From assembly GCA_036735565.1 (NCBI GenBank), contig DAINOC010000002.1:30766-94765 (forward strand): DNA of 64,000 nucleotides, written 5' to 3'. Below are positions 34,446 through 44,764 of the stretch, piece by piece (the first letter of the stretch is position 1; each line of letters starts with the position of its first letter). The stretch is from Coraliomargarita_B sp036735565 (lineage in GTDB: Bacteria > Verrucomicrobiota > Verrucomicrobiia > Opitutales > Coraliomargaritaceae). Both the position numbers and the translations under genes were made by a program. The notes under the pieces were generated by a model. That model ran no database searches, was not told where the DNA came from, and saw only the letters and a list, made by a program, of their open reading frames with translations.

Positions 34446-35270
34446 CTACGGGTGTGATGTGCTGCGCTCGTGGACTTCACTAACGACGGGATTGTGCAGC
34501 ATACCGAGGCCGGTGATGTCGATCACGACCTCGTCGCCCGGCTTCAGGTAGCGAGGTGGATCGGCCGCCATGCCGACGCCGGGGGGCGTGCCTGTCAGGA
34601 TCACGGTGCCCGGGAGCAATGTGGTGCTGCCGCTGAGGAAGGCGATGAGCTCGGCGACGCTGAAGATCATGTCGCCGGTGAAGGATTCCTGCACGATGCT
34701 GCCGTTGAGAATGGTGCGAAGGGGGAGGATCTGCGGGTCAGGCACTTCGTCGGCCGTTACCAGTATCGGCCCCAGCGGGCAGAAGGTGTCAAAGCTTTTG
34801 CCCTTGGTCCATTGGCCGCCGCCATGGGCCTTTTGCCAGTCGCGCGCGCTGACGTCGTTGGCGCAGGTGTAGCCCAGCACATAGTTCAGGGCATCGGCGG
34901 GCCCCACATTTTTGCAGCGGCGACCGATGACCACGGCGAGCTCACACTCGTAGTCCACCTGGTCGCTGTGCAAATGCCGGGGCAGCACGATGGGCTCGTC
35001 GGGATGTTGCACCGAAGTCAGCGCTTTGGTGAACACGACCGGGTATTCCGGAATCGGGGCTCCCATCTCAGCGGCGTGGCCGCGGTAGTTGAGCCCGATG
35101 GCGTAAATTGCCGATGGTTCGATCGGGGCGAGGCGGCGAACGGGATCCAGTCGGTCGTCGGTGATGTGACAGTCGCCGTAGAGGTCGCCCTCCAGCCGGT
35201 AGACTGTTTGGTTTTTTTCGACCCCGTAGTAAATCTTTCCATCCCGGTTAACGACGCGCACGATGTTCAT
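34446..35270 (-). CDS. Fumarylacetoacetate hydrolase family protein
   Basis: 274 residues from ATG 35270. FAH fold: AIGLNYRGHAAEMGAPIPEYPVVFTK near 59-84, DQVDYECELAVVIGRRC (metal ligands Glu/Glu), LGYTCANDVSARDWQKAH, KSFDTFCPLGPILV, and LLPGTVILTGTPPGVGM, LKPGDEVVIDITGLG. Members hydrolyse or decarboxylate beta-diketone acids or hydrate 2-oxo-pentenoates; those in sugar-acid pathways act on 2,4-diketo acids. The specific substrate is not visible here. Divergent from tRNA-Val. Confidence 0.9.
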   Translation of the reverse strand: MNIVRVVNRDGKIYYGVEKNQTVYRLEGDLYGDCHITDDRLDPVRRLAPIEPSAIYAIGLNYRGHAAEMGAPIPEYPVVFTKALTSVQHPDEPIVLPRHLHSDQVDYECELAVVIGRRCKNVGPADALNYVLGYTCANDVSARDWQKAHGGGQWTKGKSFDTFCPLGPILVTADEVPDPQILPLRTILNGSIVQESFTGDMIFSVAELIAFLSGSTTLLPGTVILTGTPPGVGMAADPPRYLKPGDEVVIDITGLGMLHNPVVSEVHERSTSHP

Positions 35271-35362
35271 CCCCGGACGGTCGTGCATCGCAGCTGAGAT
35301 GCAAATTTTTTCTTGCTTCGGCTGTTGCGAGCACCTTTAGTCCCGCTTCCCCGATGGCTTTG

Positions 35363-35439
35363 GGGGGCGTAGCTCAGTTGGTTAGAGCGCATCCTTGACA
35401 TGGATGAGGTCGCTGGTTCGACTCCAGTCGCTCCCACCA
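35363..35439 (+). tRNA. tRNA-Val (anticodon GAC)
   Basis: 77 nt with encoded CCA. Acceptor GGGGGCG with CGCTCCC, D arm TAGCTCAGTTGGTTAGAGC, anticodon stem CATCC/GGATG with loop TTGACAT, T arm GGTTCGACTCC. Anticodon GAC reads Val codons. Its 3' end is followed, one base on, by a 120-bp tandem repeat. Confidence 0.96.
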
Positions 35440-35440
35440 G

Positions 35441-35710
35441 CCTTCGCTTGAGCGGAGCAAAAGCGAAGGCTGTCACGCCGAAGCCGCCGCAGGCGCGAAG
35501 GCGGACTTTGCGTATTGGTTTCCCTTCCCGCTCAAGACTACGGCTTGGCATGCGAGCAGGGCTTCGCTTGAGCGGAGCAAAAGCGAAGGCTGTCACGCCG
35601 AAGCCGCCGCAGGCGCGAAGGCGGACTTTGCGTATTGGTTTCCCTTCCCGCTCAAGACTACGGCTTGGCATGCGAGCAGGGCTTCGCTTGAGCGGAGCAA
35701 AAGCGAAGGC
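35441..35710. repeat. 120-bp tandem repeat (2.25 copies) next to tRNA-Val
   Basis: Copies start at 35441, 35561 and 35681 with an exact 120-bp period; the first two are essentially identical and the third is cut off after about 30 bp. Each unit begins CTTCGCTTGAGCGG and contains a hairpin GCCTTCGCTT/AAGCGAAGGC. The minus strand is open for 135 codons across the array and into the tRNA, which is an artefact of the repeat. Confidence 0.95.
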
Positions 35711-37093
<1,383 letters not shown>

Positions 37094-37130
37094 GGCGGAC
37101 GGATGCTGCCGGACAGGTCGACCGAAACAG

Positions 37131-38042
37131 ATGCCGGAAGCCACACCACACCTCGATGCCTTCGCCAATCAGCTCGCGCTGGAGCGGCGGGTGTCGGACT
37201 ACACGGTGCGGAACTACACGGCTGCGGTGTCCCACTTCGCGGCCTGGCTGGAGGCCTCCGGTAAATGGAAGGGCGGCTTCGCCGGCGTGCGGCCCATCGA
37301 GGTGCGCTCCTATCTCGTGGAGCAGGGGCGGCATCTGGCCCGTCGCACTTTGCACAACCGGGTGTCCGGGCTGCGCGCCTTCTATCGTTATTTGCGGGAG
37401 CAGGGACTGGTTGAGTCGAACCCGTTTACCGGCGTGAGCCTGCCGAAGCTGGAAAAGCCGCTGCCCAAATTTCTCTCGGAGCGGCAGGTCAGCGGGTTGT
37501 TGGATGCGCCCTTGCAGCTCTGGAAGGAGGGGCAGGTGGGCGAGTTCGAGGCCTTCCGCGACAGTCTCGCGCTGGAGCTGCTCTACGGCGGGGGGCTGCG
37601 GGTGAGCGAGCTTTGCGGGCTCAAGCATGGGGATATCGAGCCGGCCGAGGGCGTGGCCCGCGTACGGGGCAAGGGGGGAAAGACGCGGCTCTGCCCCATC
37701 GGGCCGGTCGCCACAAAGTGTTTGCGGGCCTTTGTGGAACGCTTCGGACTATCCGGTGGGCTGGACGATTTCGTGGTCTGCCAACGGAGCGGTAAACGGA
37801 TGGAGCCCCGCGAGGTGCAGAAGCGGCTCAAGATCTACCTCGCCGCCGCCGGGCTCCCGCTCGATATGACGCCGCACAAGCTCCGCCACTCCTATGCGAC
37901 CCACCTGCTCGACCACGGCGCCGATTTGAGGGTGGTGCAGGAGCTGCTGGGGCACGCCAGTTTATCGACCACGCAGGTCTACACCCACGTTTCAATCGCC
38001 CGGTTGAAAGAGGCTCACAAGCAAGCGCATCCTAGGGCTTGA
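37131..38042 (+). CDS. xerC: Tyrosine recombinase XerC/XerD family
   Basis: 303 residues, the length of XerC/D. SAM-like N-terminal domain (LERRVSDYTVRNYTAAVSHF) and catalytic C-terminal domain with Arg157 (GLRVSELCGL), Lys181 (GKGGKTR), His249-Arg252 (TPHKLRHSYATHLL), His275 (LLGHASLSTTQ) and Tyr284 (VYTHVS). All catalytic residues are intact. Chromosome dimer resolution at dif is the usual role; a mobile-element integrase is less likely, since it pairs with parA. XerC or XerD cannot be told apart by eye. Confidence 0.9.
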   Translation: MPEATPHLDAFANQLALERRVSDYTVRNYTAAVSHFAAWLEASGKWKGGFAGVRPIEVRSYLVEQGRHLARRTLHNRVSGLRAFYRYLREQGLVESNPFTGVSLPKLEKPLPKFLSERQVSGLLDAPLQLWKEGQVGEFEAFRDSLALELLYGGGLRVSELCGLKHGDIEPAEGVARVRGKGGKTRLCPIGPVATKCLRAFVERFGLSGGLDDFVVCQRSGKRMEPREVQKRLKIYLAAAGLPLDMTPHKLRHSYATHLLDHGADLRVVQELLGHASLSTTQVYTHVSIARLKEAHKQAHPRA

Positions 38043-38065
38043 AGCGGTGGGAAGGTGGGAACCCA

Positions 38066-38225
38066 CTTCGCTCTGCGAGCTTCGAGGGTCGGGAAGGTAT
38101 AAAGGAATGAAGGTGGGAAGCTGAGCCCGTCTGCGGGCGAAGTTCAGCCGAGCGGAGCGAGGGGAATGAACGAATTGAATCGGGAGTGGGAACCAGCGTC
38201 GCTCGATGAGCTATGCAGGTCAGGA
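38066..38225. repeat. Diverged, split relative of the 58-bp repeat
   Basis: Bases 38066-38083 match one end of the complement of the 58-bp repeat (CTTCGCTCTGCGAGCTTC) and 38196-38225 match the other end (GCGTCGCT-GATGAGCTATGCAGGTCAGGA against GCGTCGCTCCGTGAGCTATGCCGGACAGGA). The halves are about 110 bp apart and inverted relative to copies 1 and 2. Confidence 0.65.
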
Positions 38226-38240
38226 GGTCAGGAGGTGGGC

Positions 38241-40136
38241 TCAGGAGCTCATGTTGGCTAGCGTTTGCTTGCGTTCCTTGAGGTGGTGTTCCCGTCCGTA
38301 TTCGCTGCGCCAGAAGCGCCAGGGCAGGAGGACCAGACCGATGAAGAGGGCCTGGCTCCAGACGAAGGCCATGAGCCAGAGAAAGCCGCTATCGGTGAAG
38401 CCGTAAGAGTGTAGGCCAACCCCCAGCAGGTTGGTGCCGAACCAGGACCAGGCGGTGATGATGTTCCCGCAGATGGCGAGGGCCATAAGGCCGCGGTCCT
38501 TGCAGATGCCGCCCCAGCGGGCGTGCAGGTAGATGGCTCCCATGATGACGATCATCAGGGCCCCGTTCTCTTTGGGGTCCCAGCCCCAGAAGCGGCCCCA
38601 GCTCTGGTCGGCCCAGATGCCGCCGAGGATAGTGCCGACGAGGCTGAACAGGGTGCCGAAGCAGGTGATGCCGTAGACCATGGCACTGAGCGAGCGGGCA
38701 GTATTTTTATCAAAGCGCGAGCCGAAGAGACCCAGCACGGCAAAGACGATGGCGAGCGCTCCGGCCAGGAACATGGCCGAGTAGCCGAAGGTGATGACGA
38801 TCACGTGGGTGGCCAACCAGAAGTTGGAGTCGAGCACGGCACGCATCATCTCCAGCGTGTCGCCCGACATGGCAAGGTGGTGGGCAACGATGAGGGTGCA
38901 GAAGCCAATGAGCGAGGCCATGGCGGCTCCGATGCCGTTGCGGAAATACTTCTCCAGGAAGATACCCAGCAGGACGGAGCCCCAGCCCACGAACACGGCG
39001 GAGGAGTAGAGATTGGTCACCGGGGGGCGGCCCTGGATATACATGCGCGCACCCATGCCGAAGGTGTGGATGACAAAGGCCAGAACCAGCAGCCAGAAGG
39101 CGGACTTGCCCAGGGCCTCGGGCCAGCGCAACCAGGACAGGCAGACGATCAGGAAGATCAGCACATAGAGCTGCATGGCCAGGGAGAAGGGCTGGGCGCT
39201 GTTAAAGAGGCGCTCGAAGTGGACGCGGTCGATATCGCCGGGGAAGTCGGCGATGAAGCGTTGGCGCAGGTCGTTGACCGTCTGGTTGAAGGTGGTGGCA
39301 TCGTTGGCGCGGTAGGCCATGGTCAAGCCCGCGTAGCCGGTCACGTAGGGGCTAAGCGTATTACCCTGCATGACGCCCAGCAGCTCCTCGCCGATATTGA
39401 GCCAGTCCGCCAGCGGCTCGACCGGGGGCGGCGGCGGCACGACACGCAGGTGGGCAGTCTGGGAGAGCCGGAGGTAGTCATCGCCGAAGCCGACAAAAGT
39501 TTGCAGGACGGCGGCGTTGAAGTCTTCGCCCGCCTGCTGCTTGCGCAGCTCGGCGAGTCCCGGGCCCACCGAGGCGGCGTAGCTCTGATACTCATCGGCC
39601 AGGCGATCGAGGCGGTCGGGCCCGCCGATCGGGTGGAGCGAGTGCATGACCCGGTGGTAGAGCATGAGGCCGTCGTTGAGATCGACGATCTGCTTGTCGT
39701 AGGCGCTGCGCTTCCTTGGCTCCGGATCCACTTTGGAGTAGAGATTCAGGATCTCGCTGAAGTAGGGCTGCAAGTCGTTAAAGGAGTAGTAGCGCTGGCC
39801 CTGCTCGGCGAGGCCGGGCAGGCCGAGGTCATCGGGAAACTCGATTTTGAAAATACGGTAGGTATCGGCCACTTCGGGGCGCATGGTCAGGTCCATGAAC
39901 CACTCGATGGGCTGGAGCCAGCGGCCGTCGGGGGCCTCGACCTTTTGACGGGCAGACAGGATAAGCAGGGTGTTGCGGGCCACCGAGTCGAGCGGCTTGA
40001 TGCGTCCGCCGACCTGCACCGGCAGCTCAGCGAAGGCGTCCACATCGAAACCGCTCTCGTTTCCGGACGGACGGAGTTGACGCCCGAAAAGAATCAGGAC
40101 GAGCAGGATGACGATGGTATAGATGACTTTTTTCAC
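38241..40136 (-). CDS. ccsA: Cytochrome c biogenesis protein CcsA/ResC (with long N-terminal domain)
   Basis: 631 residues. Part of the system II cytochrome c maturation pathway, which moves haem across the membrane and attaches it to apocytochromes. After a signal-anchor (residues 5-20) there is an unusual 300-residue periplasmic region, then at least eight spans. The tryptophan-rich haem loop is clear: ADQSWGRFWGWDPKENGALM; His residues at HTFGMGARMYIQGRPPV and VGLHSYGFTD are candidate haem ligands. The long N-terminal part is more typical of fused CcsBA proteins of PVC/Bacteroidota, but here ResB is separate (next gene). Follows resB on the minus strand. Confidence 0.9.
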   Translation of the reverse strand: MKKVIYTIVILLVLILFGRQLRPSGNESGFDVDAFAELPVQVGGRIKPLDSVARNTLLILSARQKVEAPDGRWLQPIEWFMDLTMRPEVADTYRIFKIEFPDDLGLPGLAEQGQRYYSFNDLQPYFSEILNLYSKVDPEPRKRSAYDKQIVDLNDGLMLYHRVMHSLHPIGGPDRLDRLADEYQSYAASVGPGLAELRKQQAGEDFNAAVLQTFVGFGDDYLRLSQTAHLRVVPPPPPVEPLADWLNIGEELLGVMQGNTLSPYVTGYAGLTMAYRANDATTFNQTVNDLRQRFIADFPGDIDRVHFERLFNSAQPFSLAMQLYVLIFLIVCLSWLRWPEALGKSAFWLLVLAFVIHTFGMGARMYIQGRPPVTNLYSSAVFVGWGSVLLGIFLEKYFRNGIGAAMASLIGFCTLIVAHHLAMSGDTLEMMRAVLDSNFWLATHVIVITFGYSAMFLAGALAIVFAVLGLFGSRFDKNTARSLSAMVYGITCFGTLFSLVGTILGGIWADQSWGRFWGWDPKENGALMIVIMGAIYLHARWGGICKDRGLMALAICGNIITAWSWFGTNLLGVGLHSYGFTDSGFLWLMAFVWSQALFIGLVLLPWRFWRSEYGREHHLKERKQTLANMSS

Positions 40137-40149
40137 GAGGAGGAAATCG

Positions 40150-40327
40150 TTAACCGCAGAGTTCGCGGAGGGCGCGGAGTTTATTTTTCCTGGATTTAGA
40201 AAAGAGAGGTTTTAGCTGTTTGGCAGGAAAGTTGGCTGCGTTTGATCGTTTTGAAGAGACTAGAGCTGGAGGGACCAAGCGGATCACGCCCGGGCTCGCC
40301 TCTGCGTTCTCTGCGAACTCTGGGGTT
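40150..40327. repeat. CGCAGAG/CTCTGCG-type inverted repeat, copy 2
   Basis: Left end (40151-40178) TAACCGCAGAGTTCGCGGAGGGCGCGGAG and right end (40297-40327) CGCCTCTGCGTTCTCTGCGAACTC..., able to pair with each other. Layout as at 17855-17948. It sits between ccsA and resB. Confidence 0.78.
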
Positions 40328-40335
40328 CATCAGAT

Positions 40336-41517
40336 TCATGCTGCTTTGCCCGTCCGTTTAGCGAGGAACTTGGCGAAGTGCATACCGAACTGCACGCACA
40401 TGCCGAGGCCCATAAGGAGGACACTGAAATAGGGGAGCAGCCACCCGGGATTGCGGACGACCTGAAAGATGGAGGTGGTGTCCTGATTGGCGAAGGAGGC
40501 CTGGTAGAAGGTGAGCCCTTCGTAGCGCAGCGGGTGGTTCATGTAGATGAGGGCCTTTTGGTCTTTGGCGGGGTCGTTGTGGTGCACCATGACCTCACTG
40601 GAGAAATTGAAGGGCACTTCGGTGCCCGGGTATTTCTCGTGCTTAAAATCGATCAGCTCGATCTCGAAAGGATAGTAGAAGCGGGTAAAGCGCAGGGCGA
40701 TCTCCCAAGACTGATCGCCCTGCTCAACCATTTGCGGAGGGAAGCGGTCGTCGATGACATTGGACACCAGCCAAGTGCCGAGGCGTCCCTCCGGTCCGGA
40801 GATTTCGACATAGGCCGTGACCGTGTTAAGCTCACCCTCTGCGTAGGTGACTGCCAGCGGTGTGGCGACCACGTTCATACGGGTGGCCACACCCTGGTCC
40901 GCGAGATTATCGGCGACCGGCACCTGGGCACGGCCCACGTTGGAGTTGGGGAAAAAGCGCACGACGCGGATGCGCAACGGGGTATTCGGGACATCCATTT
41001 CGACACCCGGCTTTAGCAGGTCGGCCGGGATGCTATGGACGGTGTCGTGCTCCGGGTGGCTGCGGTCGATGAAGACCAACTCGTTATCATGGTAGCTCTG
41101 GGAGTAGTTGCTGCGGCCGCCTTCATCGACCGGCATCTGGCTCTCCTGGGCGACGAGGTCGGTGAGCAGTTCGCTGATGATCAGCAGAATCAATCCGAGG
41201 TGGACGAGGAAGATGCCGCTCTTTTTCCAGCTTAGTTTAAAGCGCGTGATGTGAGCCGCGAGGAGATTGATGATGAGGAGGCCGCCCAGCAGGTAGCCCC
41301 CCGGCATGGGCAGGTGGAACCAGAACAGGAAGTCGTGGAAAGCCCACTGCTCCGGATAGGCCCAGACTACGAGGAAACTCTCAAAATACAGCTTCTGGGT
41401 GTGCCAGATCCCATACTGCACCTGATCGAGCGTGCCGAAGAAGACCAGCACCATGGAAAAGGCCAGGAGGACGACGGTGAGGCGCAGGGATGAGAAGAAC
41501 TTGAAAAGAGGAGACAT
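40336..41517 (-). CDS. resB: ResB-like cytochrome c biogenesis protein
   Basis: 393 residues. Start MSPLFKFFSSLRLTVVLLAFSMVLVFFGTLDQVQYGI is the ResB N-terminal span motif; three further spans (around 75-95, 102-122 and 355-380) flank a large periplasmic domain. It carries GITLTFYQASFANQDTT-type ResB C-terminal sequence (RYEGLTFYQASFANQDTT). With CcsA it forms the haem delivery complex of system II. Transcribed before ccsA with a 199-bp gap filled by an inverted repeat. Confidence 0.9.
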   Translation of the reverse strand: MSPLFKFFSSLRLTVVLLAFSMVLVFFGTLDQVQYGIWHTQKLYFESFLVVWAYPEQWAFHDFLFWFHLPMPGGYLLGGLLIINLLAAHITRFKLSWKKSGIFLVHLGLILLIISELLTDLVAQESQMPVDEGGRSNYSQSYHDNELVFIDRSHPEHDTVHSIPADLLKPGVEMDVPNTPLRIRVVRFFPNSNVGRAQVPVADNLADQGVATRMNVVATPLAVTYAEGELNTVTAYVEISGPEGRLGTWLVSNVIDDRFPPQMVEQGDQSWEIALRFTRFYYPFEIELIDFKHEKYPGTEVPFNFSSEVMVHHNDPAKDQKALIYMNHPLRYEGLTFYQASFANQDTTSIFQVVRNPGWLLPYFSVLLMGLGMCVQFGMHFAKFLAKRTGKAA

Positions 41518-41570
41518 GAGTGAACATTGAACATTGAACGCCGAACATTGAACGTTGAATGTAATGAGGA
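41515..41570. repeat. GAACATTGAAC-type repeat D
   Basis: A run of GAACATTGAACATTGAACGCC units (41518-41562) between the lipoprotein gene and resB. Single arm only, without the inverted partner seen in A, B and C. Confidence 0.75.
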
Positions 41571-41592
41571 GGTTTTCGAAAAAGGTGCGGAA

Positions 41593-42243
41593 CTAGTGGT
41601 GATCGTCCTGGATGGCGACGGAGTCGAGGAAGGTCTCCAATGCGTCGGCCTGAGCGTTAACCGTGCCGGTCGCACCCTGCATTTTGAAGAACCAGGTGCT
41701 GCCGTGGAAGCTCAGGATGCCACCAAGGATACTTTGGCTGGGACCCTGAAGTGAGACAATTGTGCCACGGTGATTGGAAATCGGAAAAGGGCGGATGAGG
41801 GTCTCGAGCCCGTCTTCCTGAACCGGGTCGAGCCCGATCTGGCTGCGCCAGCGGTTGACGTTGGCGAGCAGACCGCCCACATCGCCGGGAAAGGTCGTGA
41901 CGGCGATCTCTGCGCTGCCGCTCTCGTCGGAGACGCGGAAATTCGCCTTGCGCACGCTCTGGGCCGGGAACTCCTCCCAGCCTTCGGGCACCGTGTAGCT
42001 CAGCTCCGGAGCGGCCGCAGCAGCCTCGGCCATGCCGGGGAGAACCTGCATCTTGGAGGAATCGGAAGGGGAGGCTGCCGGTGCCGGAGCTGCGGGAGAG
42101 ATCCCTGAGGCGGCAGGCGGCTGGACGGTTGCGGAGCGATCCTCCTTCGGGATGGTATAGGTCACCGGCTCGGGACGGTCGCAGCCACTAAGAAGCAGGA
42201 CTCCGGAAAGAGCGACGACGTTGAGGATGCTGTTGCCATTCAT
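41593..42243 (-). CDS. Lipoprotein of unknown function next to resB
   Basis: 216 residues. Lipobox VLLLSGC, lipidation at Cys21, then a Pro/Ala-rich linker (residues about 42-62) and a C-terminal alpha/beta domain (TVPEGWEEFPAQSVRKANFRV, EIAVTTFPGD, NRWRSQIGLDP, FFKMQGAT). Similar lipoproteins are often beside the cytochrome maturation genes in Verrucomicrobiota and Planctomycetota; the role is not known. It is the first gene of the minus-strand run resB-ccsA. Confidence 0.72.
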   Translation of the reverse strand: MNGNSILNVVALSGVLLLSGCDRPEPVTYTIPKEDRSATVQPPAASGISPAAPAPAASPSDSSKMQVLPGMAEAAAAAPELSYTVPEGWEEFPAQSVRKANFRVSDESGSAEIAVTTFPGDVGGLLANVNRWRSQIGLDPVQEDGLETLIRPFPISNHRGTIVSLQGPSQSILGGILSFHGSTWFFKMQGATGTVNAQADALETFLDSVAIQDDHH

Positions 42244-42514
42244 AGGCCTCCAGAAGTGTCTTGAAGCGGGCGGGGGTCAAGCCTCTCCGGCTGAATGGGC
42301 GCGTTTGTTATAACATGGATAAGCAGTGCTTAAGTCGAATACCGGGTATCTGCCGCAAAGATGCATAGAACGAACCACTCGATAGTCGATCATGAAGGTT
42401 CTGGTTGTCTGAACGAATCAAAGCGGAACAAGCCGCTTCGGGGCAGCATCGTTAATGCCCCGTGCCGGAACGCTGCGTCAGGTCTAGTAGGAGCTTGTTT
42501 GAGATCTAGTCGCT

Positions 42515-43714
42515 CTAATGCCAGGGGTGAAAGTGCCGTTGACTGCCCTCGGTCACAGGATCGCCTTCGTCAAAGACGACATACCCGTGACTCTCAAGGA
42601 TGCGCACGAGGTCGCCGGAATTGTTGGGTGGACAAGGATGGGCCAGGCCGCCGGCATCGAGGCGAACCGGAATGAACCGGGTCAGTCGCTCGTTGGTGTG
42701 CAGGGAAGCGGCCAGGAACACGTTAATGGATGCCTCCGTTTTCGTCTGCCCCAGAGCTTCGTGGATCGCTGGAATCGCGTAGTGGTGGAGGCAGGAGAGT
42801 GTGGAGAGCGGATTTCCCGGCAGAGCAAAAATACCGGTATGTTCGTTGCTCCAGTAGGCAAAAGGCTTGCCCGGTTTCTGACGAACCCCGTGAAAACGGC
42901 AGGACAGCCCCAGGTCGTTGAGTGCTCCCGGGATGTAATCGCGTTTGCCCATGGAAATGCCCCCGGTGATGAGGACAAAGTCGTTCGCGGCCACGGCGGA
43001 GGCCACTATCCGGGCCGACGCCTCCGGGGCATCCGGAATGTGGGTGCGGGTGGCACCTGTTAGACCAGCCCGGTTGAGGGCTGTCAGTATCGCCACATCA
43101 TTGGAGCGCCGGATCTGGTGCTCCAGCGGATTCGCCTCAACCGGAACCAATTCGTCCCCTGTGCTGAGGATTGCAATCGAGGGACGCTTGCCGACCTTGA
43201 GGCTTGCGTAGCCGCAGGTCGCGGCGACTGCCGCAACGTGGCTATTGATCCGGCAACCAGCGGGGACAAGGACTTCGCCGCTGGCATGGTCGCTCCCCTT
43301 CGGATGGATGGCATCGCCCCGGCGGTGCGCTTCCGGATGAGTGATGCGGAAGCCCCCGCCCTCGGCGGGCCCGGTATCCTCGTAAGGGATGACGGTGTCG
43401 GCGTGAAGCGGGACGACGGCTCCGGTCATGATCTCGATGCCCTCGCCGCATGCCAGCGGTTGCGCATACCGAGCAGTGCCCGCCGGGGCTTGGGCTGCGA
43501 TCGCGAAGGTATCCGTTACTGCAAGATCAGCTGCCCGGATAGCGTAGCCATCCATCATCGCCCGGTCGTAGGGCGGGAGCGGGCGATCCGCCAGGATCGG
43601 CTCATGCAGGATCCGCCCCGCCGACTCGGCGATCGGGCAAGCCACCGACCCGAGTTTGGGCAAATGTTTCGAGATTCGTTGAGCGGCGGCTGATGAATGA
43701 ATGAAACTCTGCAT
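42515..43714 (-). CDS. moeA: Molybdopterin molybdenumtransferase MoeA
   Basis: 399 residues. Inserts molybdate into adenylylated molybdopterin in Mo-cofactor synthesis. Domains in order: N-terminal SESAGRILHEPILADRPLPPYDRAMMDGYA (family start at about 27-55), MPT-binding domain ILSTGDELVP, DFVLITGGISMGKRDYI, and C-terminal LPGNPLSTLSCLHHYAIPAI with the Asn-Pro loop. Nothing abnormal. Opens the nitrate island; with moaA it brackets the Mo enzyme genes, which suits a cofactor needed by the nitrate reductase at 54 kb. Confidence 0.94.
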   Translation of the reverse strand: MQSFIHSSAAAQRISKHLPKLGSVACPIAESAGRILHEPILADRPLPPYDRAMMDGYAIRAADLAVTDTFAIAAQAPAGTARYAQPLACGEGIEIMTGAVVPLHADTVIPYEDTGPAEGGGFRITHPEAHRRGDAIHPKGSDHASGEVLVPAGCRINSHVAAVAATCGYASLKVGKRPSIAILSTGDELVPVEANPLEHQIRRSNDVAILTALNRAGLTGATRTHIPDAPEASARIVASAVAANDFVLITGGISMGKRDYIPGALNDLGLSCRFHGVRQKPGKPFAYWSNEHTGIFALPGNPLSTLSCLHHYAIPAIHEALGQTKTEASINVFLAASLHTNERLTRFIPVRLDAGGLAHPCPPNNSGDLVRILESHGYVVFDEGDPVTEGSQRHFHPWH

Positions 43715-43774
43715 GAGGATCGTAGGCTGCGGTCAAAAGGACGAGAAGCAACTCAGCCTGTCAGTAAAGAATGA

Positions 43775-44701
43775 TTAGTGCTCTGGATTAAGCTGCCGCA
43801 TACTTGACGTTACAGATTCACAAATTCCAAGGAAGGTCTCTTCAGTAATAGAGAGCTTTTTGTCCTTCGAATAACAAGTGCTCCATTGACGGTATATTCT
43901 ACGTTGGCGGCCCATTTGGGATTGCACTAAGCTTCCTTTGGCGAGTTCTTCCTGCACAATCCAGGTGGCCATGAAACTGACGCCGTAGTTGATTTTTATA
44001 AGCTCTTTAATCGCCTCCATGCTGCCGAGTTCGATGGTCTGTCCCATCGATACCTTGTGCTGACGCAAAAAATGCTCCACTTTTCGAAAGGTTTGACTGC
44101 TGCGATTGTATAAAACGAGACGTTGCTGCGCAATCTCGCTCATGCGAATGCTCGTTTTTTGCGCAAAATTGTGAATAGGCGACGTGACGAGCACTAGCTC
44201 GTCGCGAAATAAAGGGCAGGTAATGAGGTTACTTTCTGTCTTTGGATCCACAATAATCGCTACGTCCAACTCGTGGCGATCAATCTTCTCGATGAGTTCC
44301 GGCGTGTCCGCCGGTGTGATGCTGAGCATGCAATCGGGGAAGCACTCGTTGAACTCTCGAAGCACGTTTGGCAACAGGTATTGACACGCGGTTGTGCTCG
44401 CCCCGATGCGTAAGCGACCCTTGCCCCAATTGGTTCGATCCTTAATCCTTGACCGTGCTTCATCCATTTGATGCAGAATGATTTGAGCATCTCGGTAGAG
44501 GTCTTCGCCATCTGCGGTGACAAGGATTTTTCGGCCTGTTCGAGTGACGAGTTGGGTGCGTAGATCTTCTTCCAGATTCTTGAGTGAATGGCTGATCGCC
44601 GATTGCGTCAAATTCAAGCATCTGGCGGTCTCCGTAAAGCTACCTGTTTGAACCAGAGTGCAGAAGGCCAGGAGCTGGCGACTATCGAGTGTTTCAATCA
44701 T
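43775..44701 (-). CDS. LysR family transcriptional regulator of nitrate assimilation
   Basis: 308 residues. N-terminal winged helix LAFCTLVQTGSFTETARCLNLTQSAISHSLKNLEEDL (9-45) and a C-terminal effector domain (GASTTACQYLLPNVLREF, DVAIIVDPKTES). It has the layout of NtcB/Cbl/NasR-type nitrogen regulators. Divergent from the NasS-like gene, sharing a 63-bp AT-rich control region. Base composition looks more AT-rich than its neighbours by eye. Confidence 0.87.
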   Translation of the reverse strand: MIETLDSRQLLAFCTLVQTGSFTETARCLNLTQSAISHSLKNLEEDLRTQLVTRTGRKILVTADGEDLYRDAQIILHQMDEARSRIKDRTNWGKGRLRIGASTTACQYLLPNVLREFNECFPDCMLSITPADTPELIEKIDRHELDVAIIVDPKTESNLITCPLFRDELVLVTSPIHNFAQKTSIRMSEIAQQRLVLYNRSSQTFRKVEHFLRQHKVSMGQTIELGSMEAIKELIKINYGVSFMATWIVQEELAKGSLVQSQMGRQRRIYRQWSTCYSKDKKLSITEETFLGICESVTSSMRQLNPEH

Positions 44702-44764
44702 GAATGAAATTCATAATATTAATGATTACATTTACAAGCCTTATTTGTCGGTTCGGTATGGCGA
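44702..44764. promoter_or_regulatory. Divergent control region of the nitrate island
   Basis: A 63-bp AT-rich gap between the LysR gene and the NasS-like gene. It contains ATTCATAATATTAATGATTA, which has LysR-type T-N11-A character. This is inferred from position and composition only. Confidence 0.4.

Noticed and set aside
35267..35671. A minus-strand protein with duplicated segments near tRNA-Val
   Set aside because: It is read through the 120-bp tandem repeats and antisense to the tRNA; such proteins are a well-known artefact.
37131..38042. Integrase of a mobile island ending at tRNA-Tyr or tRNA-Val
   Set aside because: The length and neighbourhood (parA) fit a chromosomal XerC/D; no direct repeat of tRNA sequence was seen near the gene.
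38523..40199. A 558-residue plus-strand frame
   Set aside because: It is antisense to ccsA, which has clear haem-loop motifs, and its composition (Glu/Gly/Asp/Val-rich) is a mirror of a GC-rich membrane gene.
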